Source of the DNA: Pyxicephalus adspersus
Lineage: Eukaryota; Chordata; Amphibia; Anura; Pyxicephalidae
Length of the DNA stretch: 64,000 bases
Assembly: GCF_032062135.1 (NCBI RefSeq)
Contig: NC_092864.1
Span: 16,503,762 to 16,567,761 of the forward strand
Direction: 5' to 3'
Both the position numbers and the translations under genes were made by a program. The number at the start of each line of letters is the position of its first letter. The first letter of the stretch is position 1. Positions 24,721-36,886 of this stretch are shown here, in pieces. The notes below the pieces were generated by a model. That model saw only the letters and a program-made list of their open reading frames with translations, made no database searches and was not told the DNA's origin.

Positions 24721-24723
24721 TAA

Positions 24724-25350
24724 GTGAAGGGTCTAGATTAGTAAATCAACCCCAGTGCATCAAGTCATGTATTATAGAAATTTCACTTTGCTAAGTAAAT
24801 GGGTTTTCAGTAAATTAACCCCAAATCAATAGTTTAGGCTGTTTTAGCACAGTGAAATAATCCCATTAGCGGAGGTTATAATGAACTTTGCAAGGAATAC
24901 AAAGAGGATTTTGTTTGCACATGATTGGATACTTGAAGTCAGCAGAGCTTTATTTCATTTACTAAGCTAAGTGAACTTTCCGTTGCAAGGGGATGATTGT
25001 TTTTACTAAGTGAACAGTTCATATTCCTTTAGTAAAACAACCTCCTTGACCCTGAAAGTGACGTTTCACTTTACTTGGATAAAAATTAAACCAGACCCTG
25101 AAGGCTCATACAAACTTCAGATATTATCAGTGGAAAAAATTATTTGTGATTGTTTCCAGTGACAAGTGAATGAGTGCTGTACACATACTGTTCAATGGAG
25201 AGGGCGAGTTAGTGGCGCCCAGCTGTGCTCTTCTTCATAGGAGTGAACAGTGGTCATTCCCAATCGGTTGCCTATTAATCTATTGATTGATTGATGATGG
25301 GCGGAAACCGCCAGAGGGGAGCACAACTGTTAGTTGCAGGTTTATTCGTT
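24724..25350. other. No gene seen
   Basis: Unassigned sequence between two Harbinger-like elements. It contains short repeats of the theme ACTTAGCAAAGCGAATT/GTGAACTTTCC that also flank the 24261 element, so it may be part of an older, longer repeat. Confidence 0.3.
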
Positions 25351-25719
25351 GGCTACGTACATAATTATTGTTGGAAATGAACGACTAACGTCCGTTCGTC
25401 CGATAATCGCTAACCAAAAAAGTGCACAATGACCACGTGGCCAATGACGCTGATGAATGAGGAATCTCGCTGGAAACAAACGACTGTCCCGGCGTATCTG
25501 ATTGGGTGACAATCGTTCGCTATTAATTGTGTGTATTGTTCGGTGATCATGGATTGTTCTGTGATACACTTACTTAGTACACATCACTTTCTGCATCGTT
25601 CAAACGATTGTATCTAGTCTGTGTACATTATTATTGGATTATATTTGAACGATCGTATTGCTACAGCATGTCGGTCATTAATCGTTCGTTTTCTAATTAT
25701 TGCACATGTGTACTTAGTC
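25351..25719. mobile_element. Diverged Harbinger-like MITE
   Basis: Left end GGCTACGTACATAATTATTG and right end ATTGCACATGTGTACTTAGT resemble the 24261 and 38813 ends. The interior is rich in CGTTCGT and GAACGAT-type motifs. No clear 3-bp duplication remains, so this is an older or related element. Confidence 0.55.
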
Positions 25720-25762
25720 TTAGTCTGCACTTGTATCTATTTTCTAAAGTAGGAGACAATAG

Positions 25763-25802
<40 letters not shown>

Positions 25803-26188
25803 AATCCTATATACATACATTGTGCAATAATGTCTTTAACTCATCTTCAAATTCAATGGGCTGGCTGAATGCTCAATGTGACAAATGGGGTGGCAATGCC
25901 AAGACTGTATTGCAAGGCTATGAATAAGCTTTGTCAACCTAAACAACCAAATAAAATGAGAGACAAATCCTAAAGCTAAAAGAAAGGTATAGAATGCTAT
26001 AAAAACTCACACATTAAGCATACGCCAATGGATACATCTCCAAAATGAACACAATACTACTATATATATATATAATTGAAGAAATATTGCTGCTTGGCTC
26101 TTTATGACTTTTAGTATTTATATTGTGTGTTTTTTTCATGGAGAATTGTAACATTTTCCAAGTGATCAGTTACTAATTGTTTTCCTAG
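25720..26188. other. No gene seen; (TA)n at 25768-25798
   Basis: A clean TA microsatellite and a shorter one near 26058. The end of this stretch (TACTAAT, then TTGTTTTCCTAG) is a textbook branch point and acceptor for the candidate exon that follows. Confidence 0.4.
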
Positions 26189-26304
26189 AGGTCTAGATGT
26201 CAGGATTCTGACCTCCCAGGAGCAAGCATGGCTTAATAAAGTGAAGGGCAGCAGCCTTCTCTCTTCAGTCATCAGCATGAAAGGAGACATTCCAACCCGC
26301 TCAG
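26189..26304 (+). CDS. Candidate coding exon, unrecognised
   Basis: A 116-nt segment with excellent signals: a TACTAAT branch-point-like heptamer, a TTGTTTTCCTAG acceptor ending at 26188 and a CAG|GTAAAC donor at 26304/26305. One frame is open throughout: one base, 38 codons, one base. The peptide includes LTSQEQAWLNKVKG and VISMKGDIPTRS, has ordinary protein composition, and is not an obvious repeat translation. I do not recognise the family. If real it belongs to a plus-strand gene, opposite to netrin, with other exons unseen. Short open segments with good sites occur by chance in 64 kb. Confidence 0.3.
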
Positions 26305-27453
26305 GTAAACCTCTGACTTCTTTTTGAAACTTGGGCAGGTCACTGACCTAAAGGTGGAGCCAAAAGTTGCAGAATTCTTGGAAACCGGCTCGGGACACTT
26401 CTTCACCAATAACAGATCATTGCTGTAGGTTCTGATAGCAAATTCGGTGACATCTTTTTGAAATCTGAATGATTTGGTTGTTTGGAGTTACTTGAAATAT
26501 TGTTGTGACAGAACATCTCCGTCACATCAATGTTACAATTTAGAGATTGTTTGCAAATGCAAGATCGACTTTTCTTTCATCTTCAATGTCATATTTATTT
26601 TTGTATACAGCTACCTTCAAACTAGGGCCCAGTCTAGATTTAGGATCCTGTCTCTTCTTTTGCCCATTGCACCCTAAAAAATAATTATTATACATGTTTT
26701 TTTTTATTATCGTGGCATGGCATCATTACACAGAGCTGCCCTCTATGAGGTCAGAGTGGTGGGCGGAGCCTTGACGCCCTGGGCTCAATAGAAGTTGGTT
26801 GCATAGTACTGGGTGTCATTGAGGAATAGTGCAGCACTGCTGTGGGGAAAATGCCATGGATGGGGTAAGTATAACAACCAGAGATGGTGATCTTCATGAG
26901 CTGCAGCTGGATCCATTTTAATGTATTTTACCCAAGCCACAATCAAACTTTATAGGCAACTAATACTTAGAGTGATAGGAAGGCTGCCATTGGCGTCTAT
27001 GGTTTCAATACTTTCCAAACAAATATGCCAAAAGTATATTAAGAGTCAAATCAGAACTCCACATCTGCTTACCTGCCCAAGGCAATAGCTTAGAAAGTAC
27101 TGAAGCCAGGGAACAAGCATTTTCAGAAGTCATTATTGACAACATTTCACCTCCTTAGAAGAACAGAATTCCTAGATAGTTCAATGTCTCCAGACCAGAC
27201 AAATGTGAAATGGATTTGCATCTATTCAGAACCATGGTGGGTTAAAGTATATTTGAAGCCAAAACTTTTTGTTTAATAGTTAAAGAAAGTTTTTTTGTCC
27301 CATTTTGGAGATTTTCCTTTATATCCTCTTCTGTAAAGACAACAGGCAATGGGAGGGAATCTACAAATTAACGCAAATGCCCTATGGGACTGGACCTTGG
27401 GTCCCCATTAGAGGGTTTCTGAATTTTTTTTCTAGTGACTATTGTCATTCACT
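26305..27453. other. No recognised gene; possible old repeats
   Basis: 26720-26870 (GCCCTGGGCTCAATAGAAGT, ending at a GTAAGTATAAC donor-like site) resembles 51810-51930 (GCCTGGGCTCAGAGGAAGT), so it is probably a dispersed repeat and not an exon. 27290-27440 looks like another old dispersed repeat. Confidence 0.35.
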
Positions 27454-27645
27454 TTAGACTGTATTAATGACATATGACTATGGTAGGGACATTAGATTGT
27501 GAGCTCCTTTGAGGGACAGTTAGTGATATGACTATGAACTTTGTACAGTGCTGCATAATATGTCGGCGCTATATAAATACGGTGTAATAATATTAATTAT
27601 AATATTAATAAAAATAATAATAATAATAAAAATAATAATAGTTAT
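27454..27645 (+). mobile_element. SINE 3' half with (TAA)n tail
   Basis: TTAGACTGTATTAATGACAT, the L2-like TTAGATTGTGAGCTCC, CTTTGTACAGTGCTGC and GGCGCTATATAAATAC are followed by an AATAATAATA-rich tail. The tRNA head is missing. Confidence 0.8.
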
Positions 27646-27744
27646 CAGAACAAATGCTTGTGATACACCTACTTGGATAGGGTCATAGTGTCATGGTTAT
27701 ATATTTCCTCTCAGCTACAGGTAAAATGCCCATAAATGTGAGAT

Positions 27745-27830
27745 TATTTATAATAATAATTTATTAATAATAATAATAATAATAATATTCATATTAAACA
27801 GTATTTATATAGCACTCCATACTACTGCTG
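27745..27830 (-). mobile_element. SINE tail remnant, minus strand
   Basis: A TTATTAATAATAATAAT run followed by AACAGTATTTATATAGCAC is the reverse of the shared SINE 3' end. It lies only about 100 bases from the plus-strand tail at 27454, so two insertions face each other. Confidence 0.6.
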
Positions 27831-29304
27831 CCACCTTTCCCATCATGCAGCCAATACCTATATGAGGTATATTAGACAATCACTCCGAGGGGTCTATTTA
27901 TCAAGCAGGGAATCTGAGATTCCCTCAAACATTCCCTAGTGGAGAATCAATTACTGCCATGGAAACAAATGGACCTGGAAGATTCTCCATGAGGGAGTGT
28001 TTTAAGAGAAAGTCAGATTCACTGCTTAGTAAAGGAGCTTAAAGCTGCCATCAGAGATCCTTGTCCCAAGGTGTCAACGCATGAGCACAGTAAGGAAACA
28101 GGTACAAAGCGTTGTCATTCTACAAGAGGTTCCTCCAAGGCAAGGTAGCAAGAGGAACTTTCAATGCAGGATCACCAAGTATTAATTTACTTTTTTTTTT
28201 TAATTTTATGTGTTTATGTAAAATTATATTATATGAGATTTTAATAACTTTAAAGAAAGAATAAAGCACCTCCATCCCTCACACATATATAATATTCCAA
28301 TGTGATATATAGAAAAGAACCTCCTGGCTGAGCACACGCCATCCTATGGAGACTCAGCATGTCTGCTCCAAGATGACTGATCCCCTGAACTAAAAACAAT
28401 ATAATGCTCTGCTCGTATTACCTCGCAGTGTCAGCCCTAATTTAATCTTCTAGACAAATGTTTTTGTAGAGCAGGCCAAGGTTTCACCCCCGGTGTCATT
28501 TCCAGTACGGCCTTACGGGTAATCGATCAGGAAATCACATGAGCTCCATGGATGGGATGCGGTTTCAAGGTCTATTTGGTTCAGAAAAGGATTTATTTCT
28601 TGCCATCTTTCTCTATTTCCTTGATATATGAATGATGTGAACCACAAACGTGAATAATTTGAGCTGTGACTTTAGCCCTTAATGCTAAATATATTCTAGA
28701 TCTTGGTGAATGTCGACGATAACTTCCCTTCTCAAGAGATTCTAATCTTGAACTGTTAGAATAAAGCAGAATTACATTAAAAAGATGACTTGGTTTTGAT
28801 CATTCACTTGTATTCTCTCCCTGTCTAATCAGCAGTAGTTCAATGTAATTAATATTCTAATATTGCTGTGTAAAAGATCATATAAGGTTGCTAATTTTAT
28901 GATATGGTGATTATATATATATATTTTGTGTTCACACTCTGATATATATTTTTTCACGTTGCGAACTATATTTATACTAATTTAATGTATTTACTGTAAA
29001 CCCAGATATTGACAAGTATTCACTCGATTCGCTAAAAATACCGGCACCCCTGAGGAAGCCTAAAACGAGTGGAACGCGTCGGGTATACAGCTTATACGTA
29101 TACGTATGCGTATTGTTTGCTAGATGATGTTTGTCTAGTGCCCTTTTGGCCTCATCACTTATATGGATTGTTATCGCTGTTACTGCGACTAAAACCCAGT
29201 CTATAATTTACTTATAATGTATTATGAAGGACTAAGAATAATTCATTAATTTGATTGCCAAAAAATCCTTCTTTTTCTTTGTGGTTTGTTAGGCTGTAGG
29301 TAGG
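27831..29304. other. No gene seen
   Basis: Includes a CCCCTGAGGAAGCC...GGAACGCGTC motif at 29047-29080 and AT-rich, apparently single-copy sequence at 28340-29000. Confidence 0.35.
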
Positions 29305-29312
29305 GCTACCAT

Positions 29313-29829
29313 TAGGGATCTTACCGAACATGTAAGCGAGAACAGCCTGTTTAAATTCGGCAGTCGAGATCTAACTTTTTGGAACCTGCAAGAGCAATCA
29401 GGGGAACAGAGCTGACAGCTCCGCTCCCCTGATTGCTCTTGCAGCCCTGTAGTATGTGTTCTTGGATAGAGATTCTCTATCTAAGAATACAGGAGTACCA
29501 CAGCTGTGCTCATCATGATTGAATGCAGCTGTGGGAATCATCCTGTGATGATTCCCACAGCTGTATTCATTGATGAGCATAGCCGCTGGACTCTCACCAA
29601 CAGAAGGAGTACCGCGGCTGCATTCATGGCAAGCCCTCATTTAACTTCTAGTGCCCAGGGATCGCGAACAGGAGGATTTCCCACGGCCCATTGCAGCCGC
29701 AGTATTTCTCCTGTAATGATTTCCTCGATCTTCCGATGGGTCCGTGAAATAGGTTTGCCAAAATTTCGAGGACCCATCAGAAGTTGGAGGAATTCACGAG
29801 AATGTCAGAGCCATTCTCCCTCATCCCTA
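29313..29829. mobile_element. Non-autonomous hAT element with perfect 8-bp duplication
   Basis: GCTACCAT occurs at 29305-29312 and again at 29830-29837, exactly flanking a 517-bp unit with 7-bp terminal inverted repeats (TAGGGAT...ATCCCTA). Inside are successive strong hairpins: CTGCAAGAGCAATCAGGGGA with its inverse (to about 29443), a nested palindrome centred near 29545 (GGGAATCATC / GATGATTCCC), and a CGATGGGTCC/GGACCCATC pair. hAT transposases make 8-bp duplications. The open frames across it are hairpin artefacts. Confidence 0.85.
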
Positions 29830-29837
29830 GCTACCAT

Positions 29838-31049
29838 TTCTTGGTCACCTTTCTATTAATAGTATTGGCAATGGGTTCCAATATATTGGCCATGTAGCAG
29901 CCCTAGCTGCAATTATTTATTGTGTGCTGAGCTTAGTACTGGCAATGGACACAGAATAGCTGTAGAGTCAGAAATACATCAAAGAAAGCTAAATATCCCT
30001 TTAAGGTATCTGTTTAGAATGGGAAAAGGAGAAGCAGCACTAGGAGTAGGCGGTTATTTCAGCAACTTTGTGCTAACAAGAGACACGCTGATAGGAGGAA
30101 AGAGCATACTGACAATGAGATGTTCTCATCAGTCTGCTACTTGTACCGTCCAGGCATTGGACAACCTGTAAGCATAAAATCAGGTCTTCTGTATTGCAGA
30201 ACTGTGTAAAAGACCCCACTGGATGGACAACAATCCTGTATATGTATTCTTTTTGTGTATTTAGCTGGAGTTTTTCATCTCCTCTGGGATATTGCAGGGG
30301 GGAGACATTGCATTGCAGACTGTTTTGGTATCTCGTATCTTAATAGGCTGTGATGTGAAAGATGTGGTGCCTGTATATCAGTGATAGAAGTTTTATTGGC
30401 TGCTTCCGACAATGATGTTCCTAGCTGTCTCTAGCTCCAGAAAGCTCTGATTGCTATAATCAGAATATTTATCTCCATATTCTGACTCCTTTCACTCAGT
30501 GCTGTGCTATTATTCACTGCCGATGAGGAATCCTGCTGGGCATATCAGTGGCGCGGTCTATCTGAGCTCACTTTACAATGATAGTACAACTGAAATAACA
30601 TTTCCTCCTGTGATAAGACCATTAATAAACACAATGGCCTCCCAGGTATTGCAAACATGGGGCCATGGCATACATATATTATAGCTGCCAGGGATCAGCC
30701 TGACAGCCACTAATGTGAATGTGTGTGGTGCCCATTTAACATTTGCTTTGCATTGCCTTTTAAACAAGAGGATCCCAACGTTAAAAAAAATGAATGATTC
30801 ACATAGATTTGTTCTGCTTAATGTTGGATATAAGAAATCTTCAAATAGTTGCCCCTTGCCATTTTCAGCCAATAGAAAGGCAGGCAGCTAAGCAGGGGTG
30901 GAGTAAATGCAAAGTTATCATTTTTTATAAACAATCCCTGAGCAGACTCCGCCTCTTTATTGACCTTCACACCCCTGCAGTTCTATCCATAGCCCTGCAT
31001 AGGAAAAGAAGCAGCAGCAAAGCCAATTTATTGTGCCAGGGGCCAGTTT
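29838..31049. other. No gene seen
   Basis: Open frames of 60-99 codons on both strands without splice context or recognisable domains. Confidence 0.35.
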
Positions 31050-31410
31050 ATTCTAACATGCTAATGTAAGGGCATGGCAGGATGATAGGGACAAGGCCAG
31101 TTCTAGAGCAGCAATTGCTACCTTTTCCAGGGCTCCAGTTGTCAGAATGGCAGAGCCAGTATAATGGGACCCGTTGCTAACATGCTGATAGAAGAACAGG
31201 GCAGAATTTTAGAGATAGGGTGGGGTAAACTTGGCATCTGCAAACTTCTCCAGAGCTCCAATTGACAGAATGGCAGGGACAGTATAAAGAGAACCATTGA
31301 TAACTTGCTATTAGAAGGATAGGGAAGGGTGATAGAGACAAGGTCAGGTTCTAGGGTGGGGTAATTAGGGCAACTGCATTCTTCTTTAGGACCTGAGTTG
31401 ATGGAATAGC
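31050..31410. repeat. About 123-bp tandem repeat, three diverged copies
   Basis: The marker (G)(T/A)CAGAATGGCAG occurs at 31141 and 31264, with a decayed form at 31400 (GATGGAATAGCAG). The marker TAACATGCT...AGAA(G/C) recurs near 31054, 31176 and 31300. A unit of 123 (41 codons) keeps a minus-strand frame open over 131 codons; this is periodicity, not a gene. Confidence 0.75.
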
Positions 31411-34400
31411 AGGGAGTACAAAAAGCTGGAATCCTGCCTATTTGGGGTCCCCACTTTATATTTTCCCAGGGCTTCATTTTATTTAAAACTATTCCAGATA
31501 AACTCATCTGTATGCTGTTTCTTCTTTCACCGTCCATTCACAGTCAAGGGGAGGGGCAAGACATGTAAGTGGTACTTAACTACAGAAGTAAAGTCAGGTC
31601 TCATACCAAACAGGGCTTTGTGGCAGAGCTGTGTGAATCTGGATAGACAGAAATACAGATCATTCGGCAGGTAAAACTGCTCCTATAAATTTTTTTTATA
31701 TTAGCTGTTCTCCTTTAAGTGATGCAAATATATGTAAAATAAAAAAGACCTGATTCCTCGAAATGTCAAGTGAGGTTAGTTTATTTCTACTTATTAATTG
31801 GGTATATGTTATATAAACGTCTACAGAACTGCGATCGCATTGCAAGAATGTTCTGCCTCCCCACCTTTGAGACAAAGGACAAACCTACCAGTAAAGAAAA
31901 AAATGAGTGTAAGCCATCCTGACCCTAAAAGACCTTCAAAGCAGAACATTTTGCCTTGATGTTTCCTTTCAGGAATAAAAATACATTAAAAGGAAAAAAA
32001 TCCCATTCAAGAAAAAAAAAAAGAATTTATCTGAATTATCCACCAAAAGTATATTCAGGGGACGGAGCAAAGCGGCAGCAGCTGGGGCACAGCTCCCTCT
32101 ATTGGAGAATGGACGTTCCACAGTCCGGAATTGGGGATGACAAAGTAACGTTCAACCTGCACCCCATCCAATTTTAAATATCCAATCACAATCCAGATTT
32201 TGGGGTGATATAATAAAACTTTGGGTCTCCCAATTTCAAATACCCCATATACCCAAAAGTAAATTATACATTTTCCTAATTCTTTTCATCCTGATTTGGT
32301 ATTTAAAGGGCACACACACTGGAGTGGAAATTTACTCAATCAACTCTTTTTGTCTTGAGTAGTTTATCTCTTAGCGTCTGCACTTTTCACAATCAATGCA
32401 GAACTACAAATCCCAGCATCCCACATACAATATAGTATAACAGTGGGATGAATAAAGTTCCCAATAGAAGATATAAATACAGAATGACTTTTTTTTAGGT
32501 CTTGGAAACTTTCTGTTTAGTAATTGTTCCAAGTCTTAATGTGGATGATACAACTATAAAAGTACAATCGTTTCTTTTTTCATGCAGGTGCTATTCACCA
32601 TGACATTATATAGTAGGAAAATATGATTGGCTAATATAGGGAAATCAGAGAAGAGTAAACTTTTTATCAACCACATAAATCCCCATTAATTACAAAGCTG
32701 TCATTTTTTGTTCAATATTCCTATTGGTCCAGAAGTCTCAATTGCTCTTTTATTAGCAATCAGATTCTAACCTATTATCACAGCAACATCTATACTTATT
32801 AATATGAGAATTGTAACTGGCGTCAGTGAAGTTCTTTGCAGCATCAATAAATCTGATGAAATGGTATTTAAATAAAGGCCGGTTGCCATATTTGCACTTA
32901 AGACAGATCTGAACAATTTTTTATTTTCATGTAAAAAGGGAATAGTTTATAGATCACATCTAAAATTATAAAATCTTATCGGGTGGTCACAAATCCGGTG
33001 TCCTGGATTCAGCCCTAGCCTTATCATTGTTCCCAATTTTAACGATGACTAGGTTGTGCTAGGCTTCCCAAATTGAAGATCATAAAAGCTTATCATAACA
33101 CCCAGCCATTTTCCAGATCACTAAATAAATCTGAACACTGATTGACATATTTTCTGTGCAAAATAGGAGAATTATACAATGATAGGGAAAGATCAAAGGG
33201 ATACAATGTGTTCTCCTATCAGCAGGTATGAGAATTGCTGCAGCGCTGTGATTCATTCAAAGACAAACCAATATCTGATTGATCATTCCATGGGCACCTG
33301 GCACCACATGGGAGCCTTTAATTTAAAATGACTGTGATTTAACCTATTCTTGCTTGCCTGTTCTGCCTATGATGTGTTTGCCAACAAGTGGATCATAAGA
33401 CTGAAATTGTCCATGTGTGTACTGGGGATTGATATTCATATTCCTTAAAATATCAATTATACATACATCCAGTTTGCAATGGATGGCTATATATACATTT
33501 TTTTTTTATTCTGTACCACACTTGGATACTCATTACCTTTGCATCAAAATAAATGAATCTACATACCTGGCAATGGTAAAACCTTACATTCATGATTTAA
33601 AATGTGCTCTCACTTCTTTATGTAGGTTACGTATTTTATAAGTTTGGACTGTCATCTTCATTAACAAGTAACCATGACTCTGATGCATGGAGTGAGACTG
33701 GTTGATGAGATTCGTGGACAATTACATACAATAGAAGAGCAGTGAACTGCTAAATATAAGCCAAAGTATTACAAAGATCTAAATGAAGACCTATAAAAAG
33801 GGTTCTTAATATCAAATCGGTGAAATTTGGCATCATTATGGAATCTGGATGGTGTAAATATATTAGTGTGTCCTATATTTGAAACAAAAAAAACATTGAT
33901 CTTTACAGTGAGAGGTGATCAAAGATACAAATGTTGGGGGCTATTTTTAAAAAAAATTAAATTCCAAAGTAAAGTCAAGCTAAGTTCTAGCTCTTCATAC
34001 AGTTGGGCCTTCCAAAACTTAAAACACGCTAAGGGGGCATTTTAGCATTAGGAAATAGGCTAAGTGTGCTAGTAATAATTCTAACAGCCATGCTATACTT
34101 TCTTTATAATAATTCTGCCCTCAAGGCACCACTATCATGAATAACTTACGTTTTCAAACCCAAATATGAAAATCAAGCAAACGATTTGGGACAATTTGGG
34201 ATTTACTGCCTGACCGGCTAGCCGTGCACTGACTTTGCAGGCCGCCCCCCTCCCCGATAAAAGATTCAATAAAAATCATTCCGCCTTGTCATTGTAAAAT
34301 ATATAATGGCTTTTTATTCACCACATCTGGCCGCTAAGAGGAACTTATTTTAATAAAGAAATTTTCATTGTTGGAAATAGCAGTATTGCTCGGATTTCCA

Positions 34401-36098
34401 TTAAAGGCGTTTTCCGGCATAACCCCCTATTAACAACAGGCTGGGTTGTGTTAAATGTGTGCTGCAATGCTTTGACTTGATTACCAATTCCCAAACCCAA
34501 ATCTCTTAACAGGTAAAACCACAAGTGCTTAACACAATAAATCCTTTACAACTCATTTCTGTCAACCTATTCCTTTATGCTGATGAATGGACTTCTTTTT
34601 TTTTTCTTTAAAACCCTTTATTGTAAATCATTCCTTTAACTCCCAAGCTGAGCAGATTAGTAAGAATTCAAATGTTCCCCTTGCAAGGATTTAAATGTGT
34701 TGCCATGTTTTATTCAGGTGTTGCATGATTTTTTTTTCTGCAGCCCTTATAGCTGGCGATGCTCTGGCAATAATCATATGTGGGTTTCAGGCAAAGAGCA
34801 ATATGCAGGGAGTATTAACCCATAACAACCAATCAGAATGCTGCTTTTTGCGCATCTGACTATTAATTGCTACTTTTTGCATTTCTGTTTTATTAAAACT
34901 CATATGCAAGTGCTGCATTATCGAAATGATCATTTCAATTATAGCCCTATATTAGATATGTATGAAATATATATTTCAGTTTATATTGGCCGGCCGTTGC
35001 TTTTTTTGGAAAACCCGTCAGGACATGGCATGACATTAAGACCCCATCTCTAGACACCTTTTACTGCATGGCTGGAAAAAAATATACAATGTTCCAAGTT
35101 TGTCTCAGAATAAATTAGATTTCGTTATGGAAAATTTTTGGGGAAAAAAATTAAGCTTTAGCCAGTTCTGCAAACAATTTCCTTTTACAAAAAAGTTCTG
35201 CAAATTCTTGAATCAAGGATTCAAAAAGAATCAAACCAATGTCTGATAATGCCACTTTCTCTTTCCAGGCATGTATGACAAGTGTGTGGGAATGATAGAA
35301 AGAAAAAAAAAAAACTTACTATTAAATGAAGACGAGGGCTATCCTTTGGATATGGAAGCTTGTGGATATGGGGGGCTAGTAGTCGCTCATCGTGGTCCTT
35401 GGCGTTCCCACCGTAAGATGCAATGCTTTCCAAGTCACCCAAAATCCTTCCAGGTTTTCACCGGCTAAAATTCTCCCAGGCTTTATAGTATAAAGAGGAG
35501 AAGATAGGGAAAAAGAACAAAATAGAAGTCAAAGAAAAGAAAAAACCTTGAAAAATAAAGGCGGTTGTCTGGCAGTGGAAATTCCTTGTAGAGGATGAGA
35601 GGTTCAGGAGATGTTGGGTTGTGCAGAGCAGACTAAGATGTGCTACATAGCACTGTGCTTCCTCTCACTACCACTTCAAGGCAATACACTTTGCTTTGCC
35701 TATTCCTCCCCCTCCCACCACTAAGTATCACTCCTTCCGAGGCTCTCCGGTGTGAAAGGAGGGGGTCCCAGCAAGTGTGTGTGTGTTGGGTGTGTGTCAG
35801 ACATTGCTGATGGAGAGAATAACCATTGCAAATGTTTTTACTCCACTGCTGCAATGTGCTGCTCACCTCCCACACTGACATCCTATTTTGTGGCTTTGGC
35901 GTTTCACTGTTCCAGGTACAATTACCGGAGCAGTCCTATAAAAAAAATTCAATTTCTTCAATTTTTTATTCCTGTGAATTATATGAATTATTTTTGCCTA
36001 TATTGTTTTTTTATTTATTATTATTTATCATTTTCTCTTTTTGTCCTGGAGGAACCTTTGAAATTATTTAGGGAACTTAAAAATATTATATTCGGCAC
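31411..36098. other. Long stretch without a recognised gene
   Basis: Contains a ZNF143-like motif (32403-32420), a weak minus-strand exon candidate (35320-35457) and an apparently single-copy, GC-varied stretch at about 34190-34600 that could be a conserved non-coding element. A/T homopolymer runs occur near 32010 and 34600. Nothing else supported. Confidence 0.35.
32403..32420 (+). promoter_or_regulatory. ZNF143/THAP11-like motif
   Basis: ACTACAAATCCCAGCATC matches the known ACTACAATTCCCAGAATGC-type element at nearly all positions. Such motifs mark many vertebrate promoters but are also carried by repeats. No transcript start evidence here. Confidence 0.35.
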
Positions 36099-36355
36099 TA
36101 TTTGCATGGAGTTTGCAGGTTCTCCCCATGTCTGTGTGGGTTTCCTCCCACATTCCAAAAACATGCAGTTAGGTTAATTGGCTTCCCTCCAAAAAATGAC
36201 CTTAGACTGTATTAATGACATATGACCGAGGTAGGGACATTAGATTGTGAGCCCCTCTAAGGCACAGCTAGTGACATGACTATGGACTTTGTACAGCGCT
36301 GCGCAGTATGATGGCGCTATATAAATACTGTGTAATATTATTAATAGTGGGGGTC
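36099..36355 (+). mobile_element. V-SINE-like element lacking its tRNA head
   Basis: Starts at the central block (GCATGGAGTTTGCAGGTTCT, then TTTCCTCCCACATTCC), followed by TTAGATTGTGAGCCCC, TTGTACAGCGCTGCG and GGCGCTATATAAATACTG, then a TATTATTAATA end. 5'-truncated copy of the 12212 element. Confidence 0.8.
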
Positions 36356-36673
36356 TATTTATAAAGCACATTGGTAACATGTATGTTTCCATCTTTATCC
36401 ATAGTAAAATAAAATCTATACATACTGTAACTGATATCAATGAAAAATCATTCTAACAGAAAATCTAAATAAAATATTCTATACTGGAAAAAATAAAAAT
36501 AAAGCACATTCGCTAAAAGATTGGCTAGTGGAGAATCTTCCAGGCCCATGTGTTTCAATGGCAGTTATTGATACTTCACCATAGAATGTCAGATTCCCTG
36601 CTTTATAAATACTAGAGTTTGCAGTGCACGAATGCTAAAAAACATTAAATATATGAATAATAAAAGAAACGTA

Positions 36674-36822
36674 TCATTATTACATAGTATTTATATAGCA
36701 CCATCTTATTATGCAGCGCTGTACAAAGTCCATAGTCATGTCACTAGCTGTCCCTCAGTGGGGCTCACGATCTAATGTCCCTACCTAGCACTGCAAATGA
36801 GTGCTAACCATTGAGCCACTGT
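36674..36822 (-). mobile_element. Internally deleted SINE
   Basis: Read on the minus strand, the head GTGGCTCAATGGTTAGCACT joins almost directly to TAGGGACATTAGATCGTGAG and the usual GTACAGCGCTG tail. The V-SINE-like centre and the B-box are absent. Compare the full copy at 12212. Confidence 0.7.
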
Positions 36823-36829
36823 GATGATG

Positions 36830-36850
36830 ATTATTATTATTAATAATAAT

Positions 36851-36881
<31 letters not shown>
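36830..36881. repeat. (TAA/ATT)n microsatellite
   Basis: TTATTATTATTAATAATAAT and longer AATAAT runs on the head side of the neighbouring SINE, probably the tail of an older element into which that SINE inserted. Confidence 0.85.

Positions 36882-36886
<5 letters not shown>

Noticed and set aside
26730..26860. Exon-like plus-strand segment ending at GTAAGTATAAC
   Set aside because: Resembles 51810-51930 and is more likely a dispersed repeat.
31142..31537. 131-codon minus-strand frame
   Set aside because: Produced by a 123-bp tandem repeat whose length is a multiple of three.
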